A DNA stretch of 64,000 nt, taken from Heracleum sosnowskyi (lineage: Eukaryota; Streptophyta; Magnoliopsida; Apiales; Apiaceae). The DNA is taken from assembly GCA_030848705.1 (NCBI GenBank), contig CM061239.1, positions 83,434,363 to 83,498,362 of the forward strand. Reading direction: 5' to 3'. Shown piece after piece: positions 1 to 12,028 of this stretch. The notes beneath the pieces were generated by a model, which was not told where the DNA came from, ran no database searches, and worked only from the letters and a program-made list of their open reading frames with translations. Position 1 is the stretch's first letter. The number at the start of each line of letters is the position of its first letter. The position numbers and the translations under genes are program-made.

Positions 1-184
1 CTTCAGCATCATCTAGCAGTCCAACTCTAGATGCAAACTTCATGGGAACGTGTGGACCTTTCTCAATGCAGTCTACATATCTCTCATCCATAGACATGAG
101 ATGTAGATGCATTTTTACTTTCCAGTGAAAGTAATTGTCCTTATCTAGAACTGGTATCTTTACACCTGCATCCTTCTTCACCAT
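1..184 (-). pseudogene. Gag N-terminus of SIRE-like Ty1/copia element E1 (partial)
   Basis: Read on the minus strand from the ATG at 184, this stays open for 61 codons to the window edge. It starts MVKKDAGVKIPVLDKDNY and continues with a W-x-x-K-M block. That is the usual start of the copia Gag (DUF4219/UBN2 region), which builds the virus-like particle. The ATG lies about 45 bases downstream of a methionine-tRNA primer-binding site and the LTR at 248-1313, which is where a copia gag starts. I see no stop in the visible part, so this copy may be intact to the left; only the window edge makes it partial. The start of the E4 gag at 30362 has the same layout. Confidence 0.85.
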
Positions 185-227
185 GGTTTCTGTTTTGGCC
201 TTGATCTTTAAACTTCTTGTATGTTAG

Positions 228-245
228 AAGCTTGCTCTGATACCA
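228..245 (-). other. Primer-binding site of element E1
   Basis: On the minus strand TGGTATCAGAGC follows the LTR end by two bases. This is the complement of the initiator methionine tRNA 3' end, used by plant Ty1/copia elements to prime minus-strand DNA. It fixes E1's orientation and shows that the LTR at 248-1313 is its 5' LTR. Confidence 0.9.
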
Positions 246-247
246 AT

Positions 248-1313
248 TGTTAATCCCAAATGACCTAACAGAATTGTAGAAGGGGGGGGGGGTTGAATAC
301 AATTCTAGATATTTTTAAACTTAAAACAACTTTCAAATAAAATAACACTGAAAATAAAAACACAAGAAAATATAATATTTCAGTTGGATGTTTTGAGGAT
401 CCAACTGAGATGTTTTTATTTCGGAAATAATCTGTGTTACAAAAGTATCACAGCTGCTCAGTTCCTGATTTGGAGTGAGAGTGCTCTTGAAAGAAGCTAA
501 TACAAACTATTTTTATCTCACTCACTTATCTTAAAAATGAACTGCTACACTAGGTTATAAAACCCAAGTTTACAATGCTATTTTTGGCTACACTAAAATA
601 CACTAAAGGTAACCACCAGTAGCTTGCTTTTCATCCCTTTTGTCCAATGGTCCTTGGAGATCTTGTCTTTTGTCTTCATGCTTATTATGATCCCACTCAA
701 GAACCTAATTGGAAATTGGAATGTTTCCTTATTCCCAGTGTCCATTTTGATGGCTTCCAATGCAAAGTACACTTCTACATCACCTTTTGATTTGTCAGAA
801 AACTGTCACTATCACTTTGTCAACTATTCAGAAAAGTGATAATGATTCGTTGATAGCAGGAAGATGTGTTTCGTTGATAGCTTTATTCTTCATTCCGTTG
901 ATGGTATATTCTTCATTCCGTTGATAGACTAATCTTCATTCCGTTGATAGACTAGTCTTCATTCCTTTGATAGACTAATCTTCATTCCGTTGATAGACTA
1001 ATCTTCATTCCGTTGACATGTCTTCACTTAGGCAAAATTACAAGGCACAATATATTTACACTTAACCAACCTATTTTGCCTATCTAGTACATAGTCAACA
1101 TGACTTAGAAAACCTATCTAATACCTACAACAAATGTATATCAACCAGTGAAGTATTGTACAGTGCAATTGCTACATCACTCATTTCATTGATGAGCTAC
1201 CTATCAACGGAAGCTGCAAAACATACCATTCCGTTGACAGTTACAAAAGTGACTTAATACAAAATCTACTAAGTGTTTTTATAATTATCATCAAGAACAA
1301 CATATTCCTAACA
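248..1313 (-). repeat. 5' LTR of SIRE-like element E1
   Basis: A 1066-bp LTR with TGTTA...TAACA ends. It is flanked by the primer-binding site on one side and by AATAC, a possible target duplication, at 1314-1318. It is homologous over its whole length to the LTR at 23986-24983, so E1 and E3 belong to one family. About 888-1020 holds a 24-bp tandem repeat with core ATTCCGTTGATAGAC, with more copies than in the E3 LTR. A long G run lies at 281-292. The body reads on the minus strand. Confidence 0.88.
888..1020 (-). repeat. 24-bp tandem repeat in the E1 LTR
   Basis: Around five copies of a 24-bp unit, each containing CATTCCGTTGATAGAC and a spacer TAATCTT. Single copies of the core CCGTTGA occur elsewhere in the LTR (for example near 1229). 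The same word recurs in the third ORF of the sister element E3. Confidence 0.85.
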
Positions 1314-2130
1314 AATACTCAACATAGAATGAGAGATAGTCTAAGTATACTACTCCTATCTCTATCATCACGGGTTTGTGGAGCTGTTGTCATTTTCTTG
1401 TGGCAGCTCCTTACAATTTGCCTACCCGTATGTCTTACCCAAATTGCTATACAAACATATTTATCATTACAGAAAAAGCAATCTAGATTCATTCTATATT
1501 TAGATAACACAATTCCAGTAGATGTTAATTTGTCATACTCTTGAATTATGAGCTTTATCTTGTGATCCCTTAAGCTTCTGTCGTAGTCTTTGCAGACGTG
1601 ATGCAGTATTGGGATACTGCATCACGCCTGTTTCTTGAACATCCAAACTGTCACATGTTTGACTGGATAGATCCCCAAATCAAAGTTTATCCCTTTGAGA
1701 CAGTATCCTGTGCTCCAAGCTTGCTGTCACAAGAGTGCTCTTTTGGTGACAGTATGAAATCCCTGCAATAGATGATGTCAGGAGTTCCAAGCTTGCTGTC
1801 AGGAGAATAAAGAGTTGCTGTCTCAAGGCTTCCGCCAATGTTGCTGTCAGAGTGAATATGTTGTCATGACTTGCAACATGCTGTCTTCTTGTAACCTTAC
1901 TGTCAGTGCTATGACAATAACAATTATTCTTGTTGTCATCCTGATGTATTCCTTGAGGCTTGAACCAGTGAATGAACTTCTTCCAAGAATTACAAACAAT
2001 TTTATTACAGCAAATTAAAATGGCTACAAGAACATACTCTAGCTGTGACAGTATGTTCTACTTAATAAAATTAAGTATTACAAAACACAAAGTTAAGTTG
2101 TCTCTAAGCTATCACCCATAAATCCTAACA
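1314..2130 (-). repeat. LTR fragment of a third SIRE-like family (X)
   Basis: Read on the minus strand, the right edge at 2130 begins TGTTAGGATTTATGGGTGAT, which looks like the 5' end of a SIRE-type LTR. The sequence is non-coding and dominated by the word CTGTCA or TGACAG, repeated many times between about 1640 and 1920. The other end of this LTR is not visible because E1 sits at 1313. My reading is that X inserted into E2 and E1 then inserted into X. Short ORFs here are not supported as genes. Confidence 0.6.
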
Positions 2131-2132
2131 AG

Positions 2133-2874
2133 ACAGTTAGTACAAAGACCTACAAACATGTTATAGATAAAACCAAATCTAAGATTAAACCTGTTGATTT
2201 TGTATTTGGTAAAGATTCCAATTCAACTTTTGAAAAGGGATCTACTTCTGCACAACCTTCCACATATTCTAAGTCTAAACCTGTCAAGAGTAAAGGTAAT
2301 AAGAATGTAGGTTTATTGTCTCAGAAACAACTTAGGGATAAAGTTTGTGATGAAACAAGTAGACAAAGATCACCTACTGTCAAAAGAAATAGGAATGGTA
2401 AAGTTGGGATTAATAAAGAGAATAATTATAAGTTTATCCCAAATGCACCAAGAAAATGTTGTTTAACATGTGGTAACTCTAATCATCTTGCTATTGATTG
2501 TAGGAAGAATAAAAAGAAGGTCACTAAAATTCCTAGGTCTGATGTTATGAATAAATCAGTATTTTATAAACCACAAAATTCATGTTTTCATCGTGGCAGT
2601 AAATGGCATTCTATTTATACTTGTGAAGAATACCATAATTTTGTACTACAACTTTTATGATCCTTTACCTAAGTTCAATAAAAGTGCAAATTTTGGTAAA
2701 CTTAAGAATGTCAATGTGAAGCATGCATTTTTCAGTACTGATACTGACAAAGCAAATCCTGATGGACACAATCCTGACAGGACTGCTAAAGTCAAAAAGT
2801 CTTATGCTGCTAAATTTAGTAAAATGCATGGAAAAAGAGCCCAACAAGTATGGGTTCTTAAATATTCTGACTAG
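2133..2874 (+). pseudogene. E2 gag, C-terminal part
   Basis: An open frame enters from 2133, upstream of the first ATG at 2316, which shows that it is the middle of a longer gag. A zinc knuckle C-x2-C-x4-H-x4-C is visible at about 2458-2500 (CLTCGNSNHLAIDC). It matches in position the late knuckle of the E4 gag, and both follow an N-A-P-R-K block. A frameshift near 2640-2650 moves the frame by one, and the continuation ends in VWVLKYSD and a TAG at 2872. The product would package RNA in the particle. The word AATCCTGATGG is part of the coding sequence near 2757. Without its N-terminus and with a frameshift this copy cannot make normal Gag. Confidence 0.85.
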
Positions 2875-2888
2875 TTGTTTTTGTCTGA

Positions 2889-5800
2889 TTGCAGGGTAAA
2901 AAGAAAAATGTGTTAGTCATGGATAGTGGATGTTCTGTGCACATGACTGGAAACAAAGCCCTGCTGTCAGAATATGAGGAGAAGGATGGCCCAACTATGT
3001 CTTATGGAGATGGCAACATTGGACAAACCTTGGGATATGGCAATATAATTATTGAAAATGTAGCTCTTGTGAAAGGACTAAAACACAACCTGTTGAGTAT
3101 TAGTTAGATCACAGACAAAGGTTATCATGTCAACTTCTATTCCACTCATTGTGAAGTAGTCAGCAAGTCATCAGGAAAGATAGCACTCACTGGTTACAGG
3201 CATGGTAACGTATATGAAGCCAACATTCAATCAAATACTGATGGCTCATGTACTTGTCTCATCAGTAAAGCATAAGTAGATGAAAGTTGGAATTGGCACA
3301 AAAAGATTTCTCATCTTAACTTCAGCAATATCAATGAGTTGGTTAAGAAAGATTTGGTTAGAGGATTGCCTAAAGATTTGTATACTCCTGATGGTCTCTA
3401 TGATGCATGCGAAAAAGCTAAACAGAGAAGGACATCATTCAAGAGTAAATATGAATCCTCTATTGGAGAACCATATCACATGTTACATCTTGACCTATTT
3501 GGACTAGTCACCATAATGTCCATCAGTAAGAAAAGGTACACTCTTGTAATTGTTGATGAATTTTCTAGATTCACCTGGGTGTATTTTCTACACAGAAAAG
3601 ATGAGACTCCAGAAATATTGTTGGATCATGTGAGAATGATAGAGACTGGCACAAAGTATAAAGTCAAGATACTGAGGAGTGATAATGGTACTGAATTCAA
3701 AAATTCAAAAATGGAAGAGTTTTGCAAATACAAAGGAATCATACAACAATTCTCTTCTCCTGTCACACCCCAGCAAAATGGAGTAGTTGAAAGAAAGAAT
3801 AGAACTCTTATTGAAGCTGGCAGAACTATGTTGGAAGAAGCAAAATTGCCTACATATTTCTGGGTAGAAGCAGTCAATACAACATGCTACACTCAAAACC
3901 TAACACTGATAAACAGACATGGTGTAACTCCCTATCAAATTCTCAAGGAGAAAAAACCTAGTTTGAAGCATCTGCATGTGTTTGGCTGTAAATGTTTTGT
4001 TCTCAGACCTCATCCTGAATAGCTATGCAAATTTGAAACCAAGGCTGATGAGGGTATCTTTATAGGCTATCCAGCCTCAAGAGCTTTTAGAGTTTTTAAC
4101 TTGAGAACAAGGACTGTCATGGAGTCAATACATGTATCTTTCGATGATAAGAAGATAACTGGAATCAATGAAGACTCTCATGATAGTTTGATTTTTGAAA
4201 ATGAAGCTACCAAGAATCCTGATGAACTGGAATCAGATACTGACACACCATCAGATACTAATGGGTCACCAAATCCTGTTGATGCACAAAATACTGATAG
4301 TGCTAGTGATGATGCTTCTGACAGTCCACATGTTGAGGGGGAGCAACAACAGACTGTTACTGATTCTGAAACAACTCAACCATCAGGACAGGATTCCTCA
4401 TATACTAATTCAAGTGACAATCCTAATAATCCATCAGGACGAGACAACAACAATTCATGGGGAGCTTCTACTGATTCAAACTCTTTTAATGATAGCAACA
4501 ATCTAGGGGGAGCATCTACTTCAAGAAATGATTTACCACCAGCAAGGAAATGGGCTAAAAGTCACACTCCTGATTTGATAATTGGGGATCCTGATGCAGG
4601 TTTTAAGACAAGAAGTGCAACTCAAAATGAATGTCTCTATCATAACTTTCTATCCAAGGAGGAACCTAAGAAAGTTGAAGATGCACTTAAGGATGCTGAT
4701 TGGGTTACTGCAATGCAAGAAAAGTTGAATGAATTTGAAAGGAATGAAGTCTGGAAACTGGTGCCAAGACCAAAGAACAGGTCAATTGTTGGTACAAAGT
4801 GGGTATTCAAAAACAAGACAGATTCAGATGGAGTAATAATCAGGAACAAAGCAAGGCTAGTTGCAAATGGGTATTCTCAACAAGAAGGGATTGACTATGA
4901 TGAAACTTTTGCTTCTGTTGCAAGGCTAGAAGCCATCATGATCTTTCTGGCATATGCAGCCCACAAGAAATTTAAGGTTTTCCAGATGGATGTGAAAAGT
5001 GCTTTCTTAAATGGTGAAATGGAGGAAGAAGTTTATGTTGAACAACCTTTTGGTTTCATTGATCCAAAATATCCAAATCATGTCTACAGATTGGATAAAG
5101 AACTTTATGGACTAAAGCAAGCTCCAAGAGCCTGGTATGAAACCCTATCTCAATTCTTATTGGAAAGTGGATTCAAAAGAGGTACTATTGATAAAACTCT
5201 ATTTTATTTGAATCATGGTAAGGATTTGCTTTTAGTTTAGATTTATGTTGATGATATCATTTTTGGGTCAACAAACAATAAGCTATGTGAGAAATTTTCA
5301 AAGCTTATGCAGTCTAGATATCAAATGAGCATGATAGGAGAAATGAGTTACTTTCTTGGTCTCCAAGTTAAACAGACTGATGATGGCATCTTTATCAATC
5401 AGTCAAAGTATACCAGGAATTTATAGAAAAGGTTTAACATGCAAGATAGTGCAACTTCAAGTACTCCCATAGCTACAGCTACAAAACTTGATCCTGATCA
5501 AGGTACTGAGGTAGATGTAACTCACTACAGGGGAATGATTGGCTCCCTCTTATATCTCACTGCAAGTAGACCAGATATCATGTATGCAACCTATCTTTGT
5601 GCAAGATTTCAAGCAAATCCCAGGGAACCACATCTGATAGCAGTTAAAAGAATTTTCAGATATCTTAAAGGCACTCCTTCTTTTGGCCTTTGGTATGCAA
5701 GGGAATCAGATTTTGGTTTGTGTGGTTATTCAGATGTTGATTTTGCAGGGTGCAAAATAGACAGGAAAATCACTTCAGGAAGCTGTCAGTTTTTGGGTGG

Positions 5801-6192
5801 TAGACTAGTTTCTTGGTTCAGTAAAAAGCAAAAGTCTATCTCTACATCAACTGCAGAAGCTGAGTACATTATTGCAGGAAGTTGTTGTGCTCAGATAATG
5901 TTGATGAGAAATCAGTTGTTAGATTATGGCCTGTCATATTCCAAAATCCCTATTTATTATGATAACCAAAGTGTTATTGCAATGACATGAAATCCAGTTC
6001 AGCATTTTCTTACTAAACACATCAGTATCAGATATCACTTCATAAGAGAACAAGTACTGGAAGGAATAATTGAACTGCATTTTCTTCCTACTGATCAACA
6101 ACTAGCTGATATATTAACCAAGCCACTGCCTGAAGCTACTTTCAACAAGTTGGTGAATGAACTTGGAATGATGAACTTTGAGAATTTCTGAA
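2889..6192 (+). pseudogene. E2 pol: protease, integrase, reverse transcriptase, RNase H
   Basis: One frame runs from 2889 to 6192 with six internal stops (3105, 3273, 4020, 5238, 5424, 5988) and no frameshift. The aspartic protease has DSGCS at about 2932. The GAG-pre-integrase zinc site follows, with its first CxxC cysteine replaced by tyrosine near 3400. The integrase has its D, D, E residues in LDLFG, SDNGTEF and NGVVERK. The reverse transcriptase has QMDVKSAFLNG and YVDD (just after the stop at 5238), and RNase H ends near 6180. At least three stops look like CAG to TAG changes when compared with E4. Domain order is Ty1/copia. The frame lies -1 relative to the end of gag. Inactive copy. 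Confidence 0.93.
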
Positions 6193-6691
6193 GAAAGCAT
6201 CAGAGAGCAAGTCTTGATGACTATCAAATCCGGATGGTCAGTCAGTAAGGTATGTAATTTTGATTGAATCCTGATAGGACAAAATCCTGACAGGAAGTCA
6301 CTTGGTCAATCCTGATGGATAGGTCAACATTTCTAATTTTCTTAATTTGTGCCTAATTTTATGTCAGTATTTGATAGGAAACGTTTGAGTTTTAGTTGGA
6401 CAATTGTATGCGCGTGTGTGTCACACTGATAGGTATATACATATAGATACACATAAAAAGCGGTGCAGTTATGCTTAATTACACACGTAATTTGGTCCAC
6501 TAGTTATTTGAGCACGAATTATATTTTGCCACCTGTCACTGAGAGTAATATTTTGTTTTAACAAAATACAATTGGTTTTCTAATTTGCAAATTACTCTCA
6601 CAATTCATCAGTTTTCTATCTTCTTCTACTCTTTGTGCTCACGAACCCTAATTTGCAAATCTCAATTCTCAATTTTCTAAACACTTCTTTA
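6193..6691 (+). other. E2 spacer between pol and the third ORF
   Basis: Non-coding. Three or four copies of AATCCTGA(T/C) lie between about 6262 and 6325; this is the reverse complement of the ATCAGGATT word that fills the E2 LTR. The stretch just before the next ORF is rich in pyrimidines and resembles a leader. Confidence 0.6.
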
Positions 6692-9600
6692 ATGGCATCT
6701 TCATCATTCATGAACAAACAGACTGTGATTAGTGGTATTACTTTCGCCACTAACAATTTTGTTGCAGTACTAGATTATAAAGAATTACCAAATGAGTTTC
6801 ACATTATACAAGATTTCTTGGCTTCGAGCCCATTGAAATATGCTCTAACAGAACCTGCAAGCATATCTTTTCAGCCTATGATGCAGGTATGGAACACAAC
6901 TGTTTTTGATAAAGGACACTCAGGCTCAATCCTGATGAGTTTTGAGTTTGATGGAGTTACTCACTATGTCACTCCTGCTGTTGTTGAGGAGGCACTTCAC
7001 TTGCCTGCCTTAAATGATCAAACGGCTACTGTTATTTCTACTTCAACCTTGTTCGAGTTTGTTGCTAAGTTGGGCTATAATGGAGAAGTTAAGAGATATG
7101 GCAATCTCTTCAGGACAAAGCTAAAGAGGGAATGGAATTTCTTCTTCGACACCATAAGTCGATGTTTCCTGAATAAGACATCTAATTTTGATGCTCAACC
7201 ATTAGGATCTCTCAAGATAGGGTACTCTCTTATTTACTCTACTATTTTTGATTATGGGTCGTTTGTTTTAAAAGTTTTACGTGATAGGAAATCAGATAAG
7301 TGTGGCTATGTCACTTATGTCCTGATGCTGTATTTGAAGATGATGTGATTCTGCCTATTTGTAGAATTACAGAAAATAATGTGAAGTCATTAGTCAACAG
7401 TGATAAGGCAAATGGTTTCCAAGGCAATGCCTATATTCCTGATGAGGTCAGGTTTTTCTTGAAAGAGAAAATGCTTATTCAGTATGGATCAGATACTGAT
7501 GCTATGGGACAAGGCCAAACACACCATGTTCCTGACCTAAGCATCCAACCCAAACACTCTCTTAAACAATCCACAACCACCTCTACTGTCTCTCAAAAGA
7601 CTTTAGTTGTAAAATCAAAAAAATCAGCTAGATCTGATGTGTCTGGAAGGCAATCAGGATCAAAGGATTTCTCCTGTACACCACTCACCAAAAAGAAGAC
7701 ACAAGGGGGTGTACAAGGGGTCCTGGTTCAAAAGGCTGATAGGGTTGAGGAGGTTGCTGTAAAGAGGAAATTGATTTTGCGTACCAGTTCTGATTTTGAG
7801 GATGATATGGTACTATCCTCTAAGTTTAAAATTCAAAAGGAAGTTGGTGATACTGCTCCTGAAGCTGTGGCACAGTCTGCTAAGCCACGGAAGAAAAGAA
7901 AGTTAATCAAAAGCAGGTATCATATTCCGTTAAAGGTGAAGACTACTGATGGTCAGTCAACAAATCCCGATGAGTCATCAATTCCTGATGCTCATGCAAA
8001 TCCTGACGTCAATACTCCTGATGCATCACCACAGAAAACTGTCATAATCTCAGATTCTCCAGCCAATGCTTCTCCAACTCCAAGGATTATTGAAATTTCA
8101 TGGGAGAAGGTTGCTGAGACTGCTTCCAAGATTGGCCTTACACCTCCACATCAAAATAAAAGGAAGGCATATGAGATTGTTTTTAAGAGACAGAAGAAAC
8201 TGAAAGGATCTAGCCCACAAGAACCTGAACCTCAAAGTGGTTCAGCAGCTACTGATAATCCAGTCACACAAGAACCACTCACTCAATGTGTGAGTGCATA
8301 CAAAGGTGAAGGAATGGTCACACAAGAACCATTTTCTCAAAAGGAGAATGAAGACATGCACATTCCTGCCCCACAAGAACCATCTTCTCAAAGTGAAGAT
8401 GCAGGCAAAACATCTTCAGTTTCTAAGGAACTTCTTGACACTGCTCAACGGGTTTCTGGTGCAAATGACATGGAGATATTGGTTCAGAACATTGTCAGTG
8501 AGGGAAGTCCACAAGAACCTTTGACTCAAAGTATTGAAGCAACTTTTGAACCTCAGGCTACACAAGAACTATTGGTAGAAAATACTGATGCAAGCCAATC
8601 AAATCCTGACAGTGTTGCTCCTAATGCAAGTGGTTCTCCTGATGCTGAGCCAATCCTGATACAGCCACTTGACTCAAGACCAATGACATAATCTATCTCA
8701 GATCATCAGGATAAGCTCAAAGGTGTTGCTATTACTGATCCTATTTCTAATGATGATTCTGATGATAGTGATGATGATAATGAAGATAATGTTGAGAAGG
8801 ATGAGCTTGCCACTACAATTAAATCAAGTCTTGGAACTACTCATGGTTCTTCAAGTACTTTTATGGCTGGCAAAGCTAAAGTTCAAGATTTCTCTATTCC
8901 TTCTGCAATAGATGCTACTGAGCAATTAAGAAGACATGAATGGGATAATGACTGGTACAGATCTGATGATTCTGTGAGCTGCCCATGTGCACTACTACAT
9001 GCTTCTTATGCTACAACTCTTTTAAGCAAGAGCCTCAAGGATGAGATTGATTCTATTAAGGCTGCTAATTCTTTGGTAAGGGCTGATATCTCACAAAGTT
9101 TGGCAAAGGCACCGACTTCTCTTCAACTCAGAGTTGTGGATTCTCATGTCAAGTCTCTTATCACTGAACAGTCCTCTATCAACAGCAGAATTGATTCTTT
9201 GGATTCCAAGGTAACAAACATTGAAGCCTCTCTCTCTTTGATTTTAAATTTATTATCAAATCCTGATGCCAAAAAGGGGGAGAAGGTAAGTCAGACAAAA
9301 TGTACATCTGATCTAGTATTGAGAAGAAATGATGATGATGATACTGGAAATGATGGTGATGACTTGGTAAGAAAAGGAGAAACCTTTGATGCTGCTATGG
9401 TGAAGTCCACAAGACAAACTTCTCAAAGTCAGTCCATGCAGTCAACTCATGTTTCTGATTCTGGAGTGAGAACAGTAAGAACCTTAGTGAACTCTCAGAT
9501 CCTGACAGAAGAGAAAATCCTAACAGGTGACCAAATCATGACGCCTGGTCATGGACAAACTTTATCTACAATTCCTGAAGGTGATGAAGATGTAGTTATT

Positions 9601-11082
9601 GAAAATCCTAAGGATGCTGCTAATCTCTTCCAAAAGTTCAAGACTAAAGTTGGTGATGTTGTTACTCTTTATCATATTGATAAGAGGGTTCAACAATTGT
9701 TTATAAGAAAAGCTCTCTCTACTTCTACTGAAGAATATCCTGATCTTTCTCAAGAAGAATTTTTGAGACAACAGAAAGAGATCATGGAAAGTTTTAATAA
9801 TCCTGCTCCTGTTAGAGGAAGAGGCATAGGTAGGAGAAGAGCTAGAAGAAGAAGGAGATCAACACAGTTAGTACCTAGACAAACAAGGTCTAGAGGTTTG
9901 AGGATTGAAGAAATCACTGAGGATGCTCAAATTCCAAAAGTTCCTGATACTCAACTTGTGAGGACTACTTTTCATGAAGATGGTGAAGATTATGAACCTC
10001 GGGTGATTTTGAGAAGAAGACCAAGACAATCAACTCTCATCATTAATACAACTCAAATTGAAGATTCTAATCCTGACACTGTTCAAGATCCTGATGAATC
10101 TGAAATTCTACAAGAGGTTGATTTGTTAATACTTACTATTGTGGTTGATTCTCATAATCTAGAAGTTGATGAAGAAGAAGAAGCAAGAAGAAGAGAGATA
10201 AAAAGAACAACAAATAGAGATTTTAATCTCTATGTGCAAAAGTTGATCAAATCAAATAGATTGTTGTGGAAAAATGACAGAAGACAACAACACAAGATAG
10301 AAAAGAGCTATGTTCTTGAAAGGGAGAAAGATCATAAATGGAAGCACATTGACACTTTAAAGTGCAATAGACCTATTAATTTTCAATCAGGTGGTATTAT
10401 AACAAATGTTTCTAGTGTTGCAGACTTTACTGGTTCTCAAAGATCCAAGACACTATGGACAAAAATGTTTTCAAGTTTGAAGTAGATACCACATAACTCA
10501 AGAGGAGGCATAAGTCATAGAGATGCTGAATTCTTAAACATGCATTATGTTGATCCTCATGCACTGGTTGAAATTGGAGGAAATTTGACTTCTGAACACC
10601 TGAACAATTTACAAGCTGTGAAAATAGTTTTAGATTGTCATGATGGTTCTAAAAAGAAGGAAAAGCTTTTTTATTTCATGAAGGATGGAAGTGTGAAGAT
10701 TATGTCTATCCAAGAGCTGCTAGTGAAATCTACAAAGGAACTGAAATATGTTCATTATTTGCTCAAGTGGAAGAATAGTGTGTACAAGGAATGGTCTGAT
10801 ATAATTTTGTCAACCATTAGACAAAGATATGATAGAGGAACGAATTGTGTTGGCATTTATACTCCCATGTACTTAAATCTTAGAGGTCAAGAGGTTGAAA
10901 TGCAGAGAGGCGGTGTTGTCAAGGAAATGTCTCTAGGCATGAAACAATTGTCTCTTAATCCTGATGGGAAGGAAATTGCTTACCTCTTGGTTGAAGAATT
11001 TGATCTACAGAGAAGTTCTTTTCAAAATCTAGAGCAGCTATCTATCAGATTGATGAGGAAGATGAAGATCTCAGAAATCTAA
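6692..11082 (+). pseudogene. E2 third ORF (env-position protein), decayed
   Basis: The ATG at 6692 (MASSSF) opens a frame of about 1,460 codons. It is broken only by a frameshift near 7315 and stops at 8689 and 10483; segments 7300-8691, 8863-10485 and 10540-11082 share one frame. The N-terminal ~220 residues resemble the domain often annotated as 'putative plant transposon protein', including an RxxR/K-EW-F-FDT block also present in E4. The middle is low complexity, with repeated PQEP.TQ and NPD or PDA units, then acidic runs and an Arg-rich patch near 9820-9870 (RRARRRRR). The C-terminal part is a more ordered K/E-rich domain. There is no clear signal peptide or membrane span, so calling it an envelope protein is by position only. 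Confidence 0.75.
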
Positions 11083-11264
11083 AGGGAAGACTGATTCAGA
11101 TTCTTGAAGACAAAGAAGAAAATTTATTGTCAAACTTCTTGAAGATGAATCTGTTCTATCAAAGAATTTAAAGATAAGTTTGCTACTGTTAATTCTTGTA
11201 CATTTTGTAAATATATTTTTGGCATCATTGAATCAAGGAATCTATATTTTATTTTACAAAGTAT

Positions 11265-11278
11265 GAGATTGGGGGAGA
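11265..11278 (+). other. Polypurine tract of E2
   Basis: GAGATTGGGGGAGA ends directly before the LTR start. It primes plus-strand DNA synthesis in LTR retrotransposons. The same GGGGGAGATT occurs at E3 (minus strand) and E4. Confidence 0.88.
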
Positions 11279-11279
11279 T

Positions 11280-11800
11280 TGTTAGATCAGGATTCAATGA
11301 TCATCAGGATCTGGACTACTGATCAGGATTGAGATGCTGACGTCATCAGGATTGCATATCGTCAGTATCGGGATTTCTATTAGGACTGAGATCAGGATTA
11401 TCATCAGGACTGGAAGCTGATCAGTATTACTTCAAGATAACTACTGAGTCCATAAAAATAAGGAAAGATGATTTGTCGGTTCCTAGTTTATAGGAATGCA
11501 GCTGTCGGTTAAGATATGTATCAATATAGTTTGTAATTGATTTAAACATATCTTGTAATTGATAGAGTATATGTGTAGTATATAAACATAGTTTAGGTTT
11601 TGCATATTGCAATCGCATACACGAGTATTACTGCAACCTAGAAGCTTTCAAGAACATCAGAATTTCTTGAGAGAGTTTTGTAACAGTTTTATACCAGAGT
11701 CAATAAAGCTGTTACTATTTCATATTTGTGTGTATTAAGTCGAGAATCTTATAAAATTGTATTCAACTCCCCTTCTACAATTGTTAATTATTGGGCAACA
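11280..11800 (+). repeat. 3' LTR of E2
   Basis: A 521-bp LTR, TGTTAGATC...GGGCAACA, preceded by the polypurine tract. It carries at least six copies of ATCAGGATT or close variants in its first 130 bp. The polyadenylation-proximal end CCCCTTCTACAATTGTTAAT is shared with the E1 and E3 LTRs, which supports relatedness. The matching 5' LTR is not in the window, so the target duplication cannot be checked. Confidence 0.85.
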
Positions 11801-12028
11801 TGTATCATATCATTTTTTATATGAAAATATATTATGGATGTAAAAATAATATGGGTATCTGTGCTAATTGAATTTTACTGAACATGAAATTTTGGATTTT
11901 AATCTGAATTTAAATTTGAATTTATTTTCTAAAGTTAAAAGAGGGATCTTATCCAAAAATTTGGTCCCTCTACCGCCAAATCAATAAGAACCGTTGATCT
12001 TAAAAAGAGATGTATGATAACCGCTATA
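11801..12028. other. AT-rich sequence without genes
   Basis: I see no ORF or recognisable element between the E2 LTR and the candidate Helitron. Confidence 0.6.

Larger units (their letters stand above)
2131..11800 (+). mobile_element. SIRE-like Ty1/copia retrotransposon E2, missing its 5' end
   Basis: In order it carries the C-terminal part of gag (2133-2874), pol (2889-6192), a spacer, a long third ORF (6692-11082), a polypurine tract and a 3' LTR. The order protease-integrase-reverse transcriptase-RNase H is that of Ty1/copia. The long gag with a late zinc knuckle plus an extra ORF after pol fits the Sirevirus lineage. The 5' LTR and gag start are not in the window. At 2131 the gag reading frame is cut by LTR X, so the missing part probably lies left of the nested elements rather than being deleted. 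All three ORFs are broken. Confidence 0.9.

Noticed and set aside
624..839. 71-codon ORF inside the E1 LTR (and its counterpart at 24394-24594)
   Set aside because: Antisense to the element and within the LTR; similarity between the two copies only reflects LTR homology.
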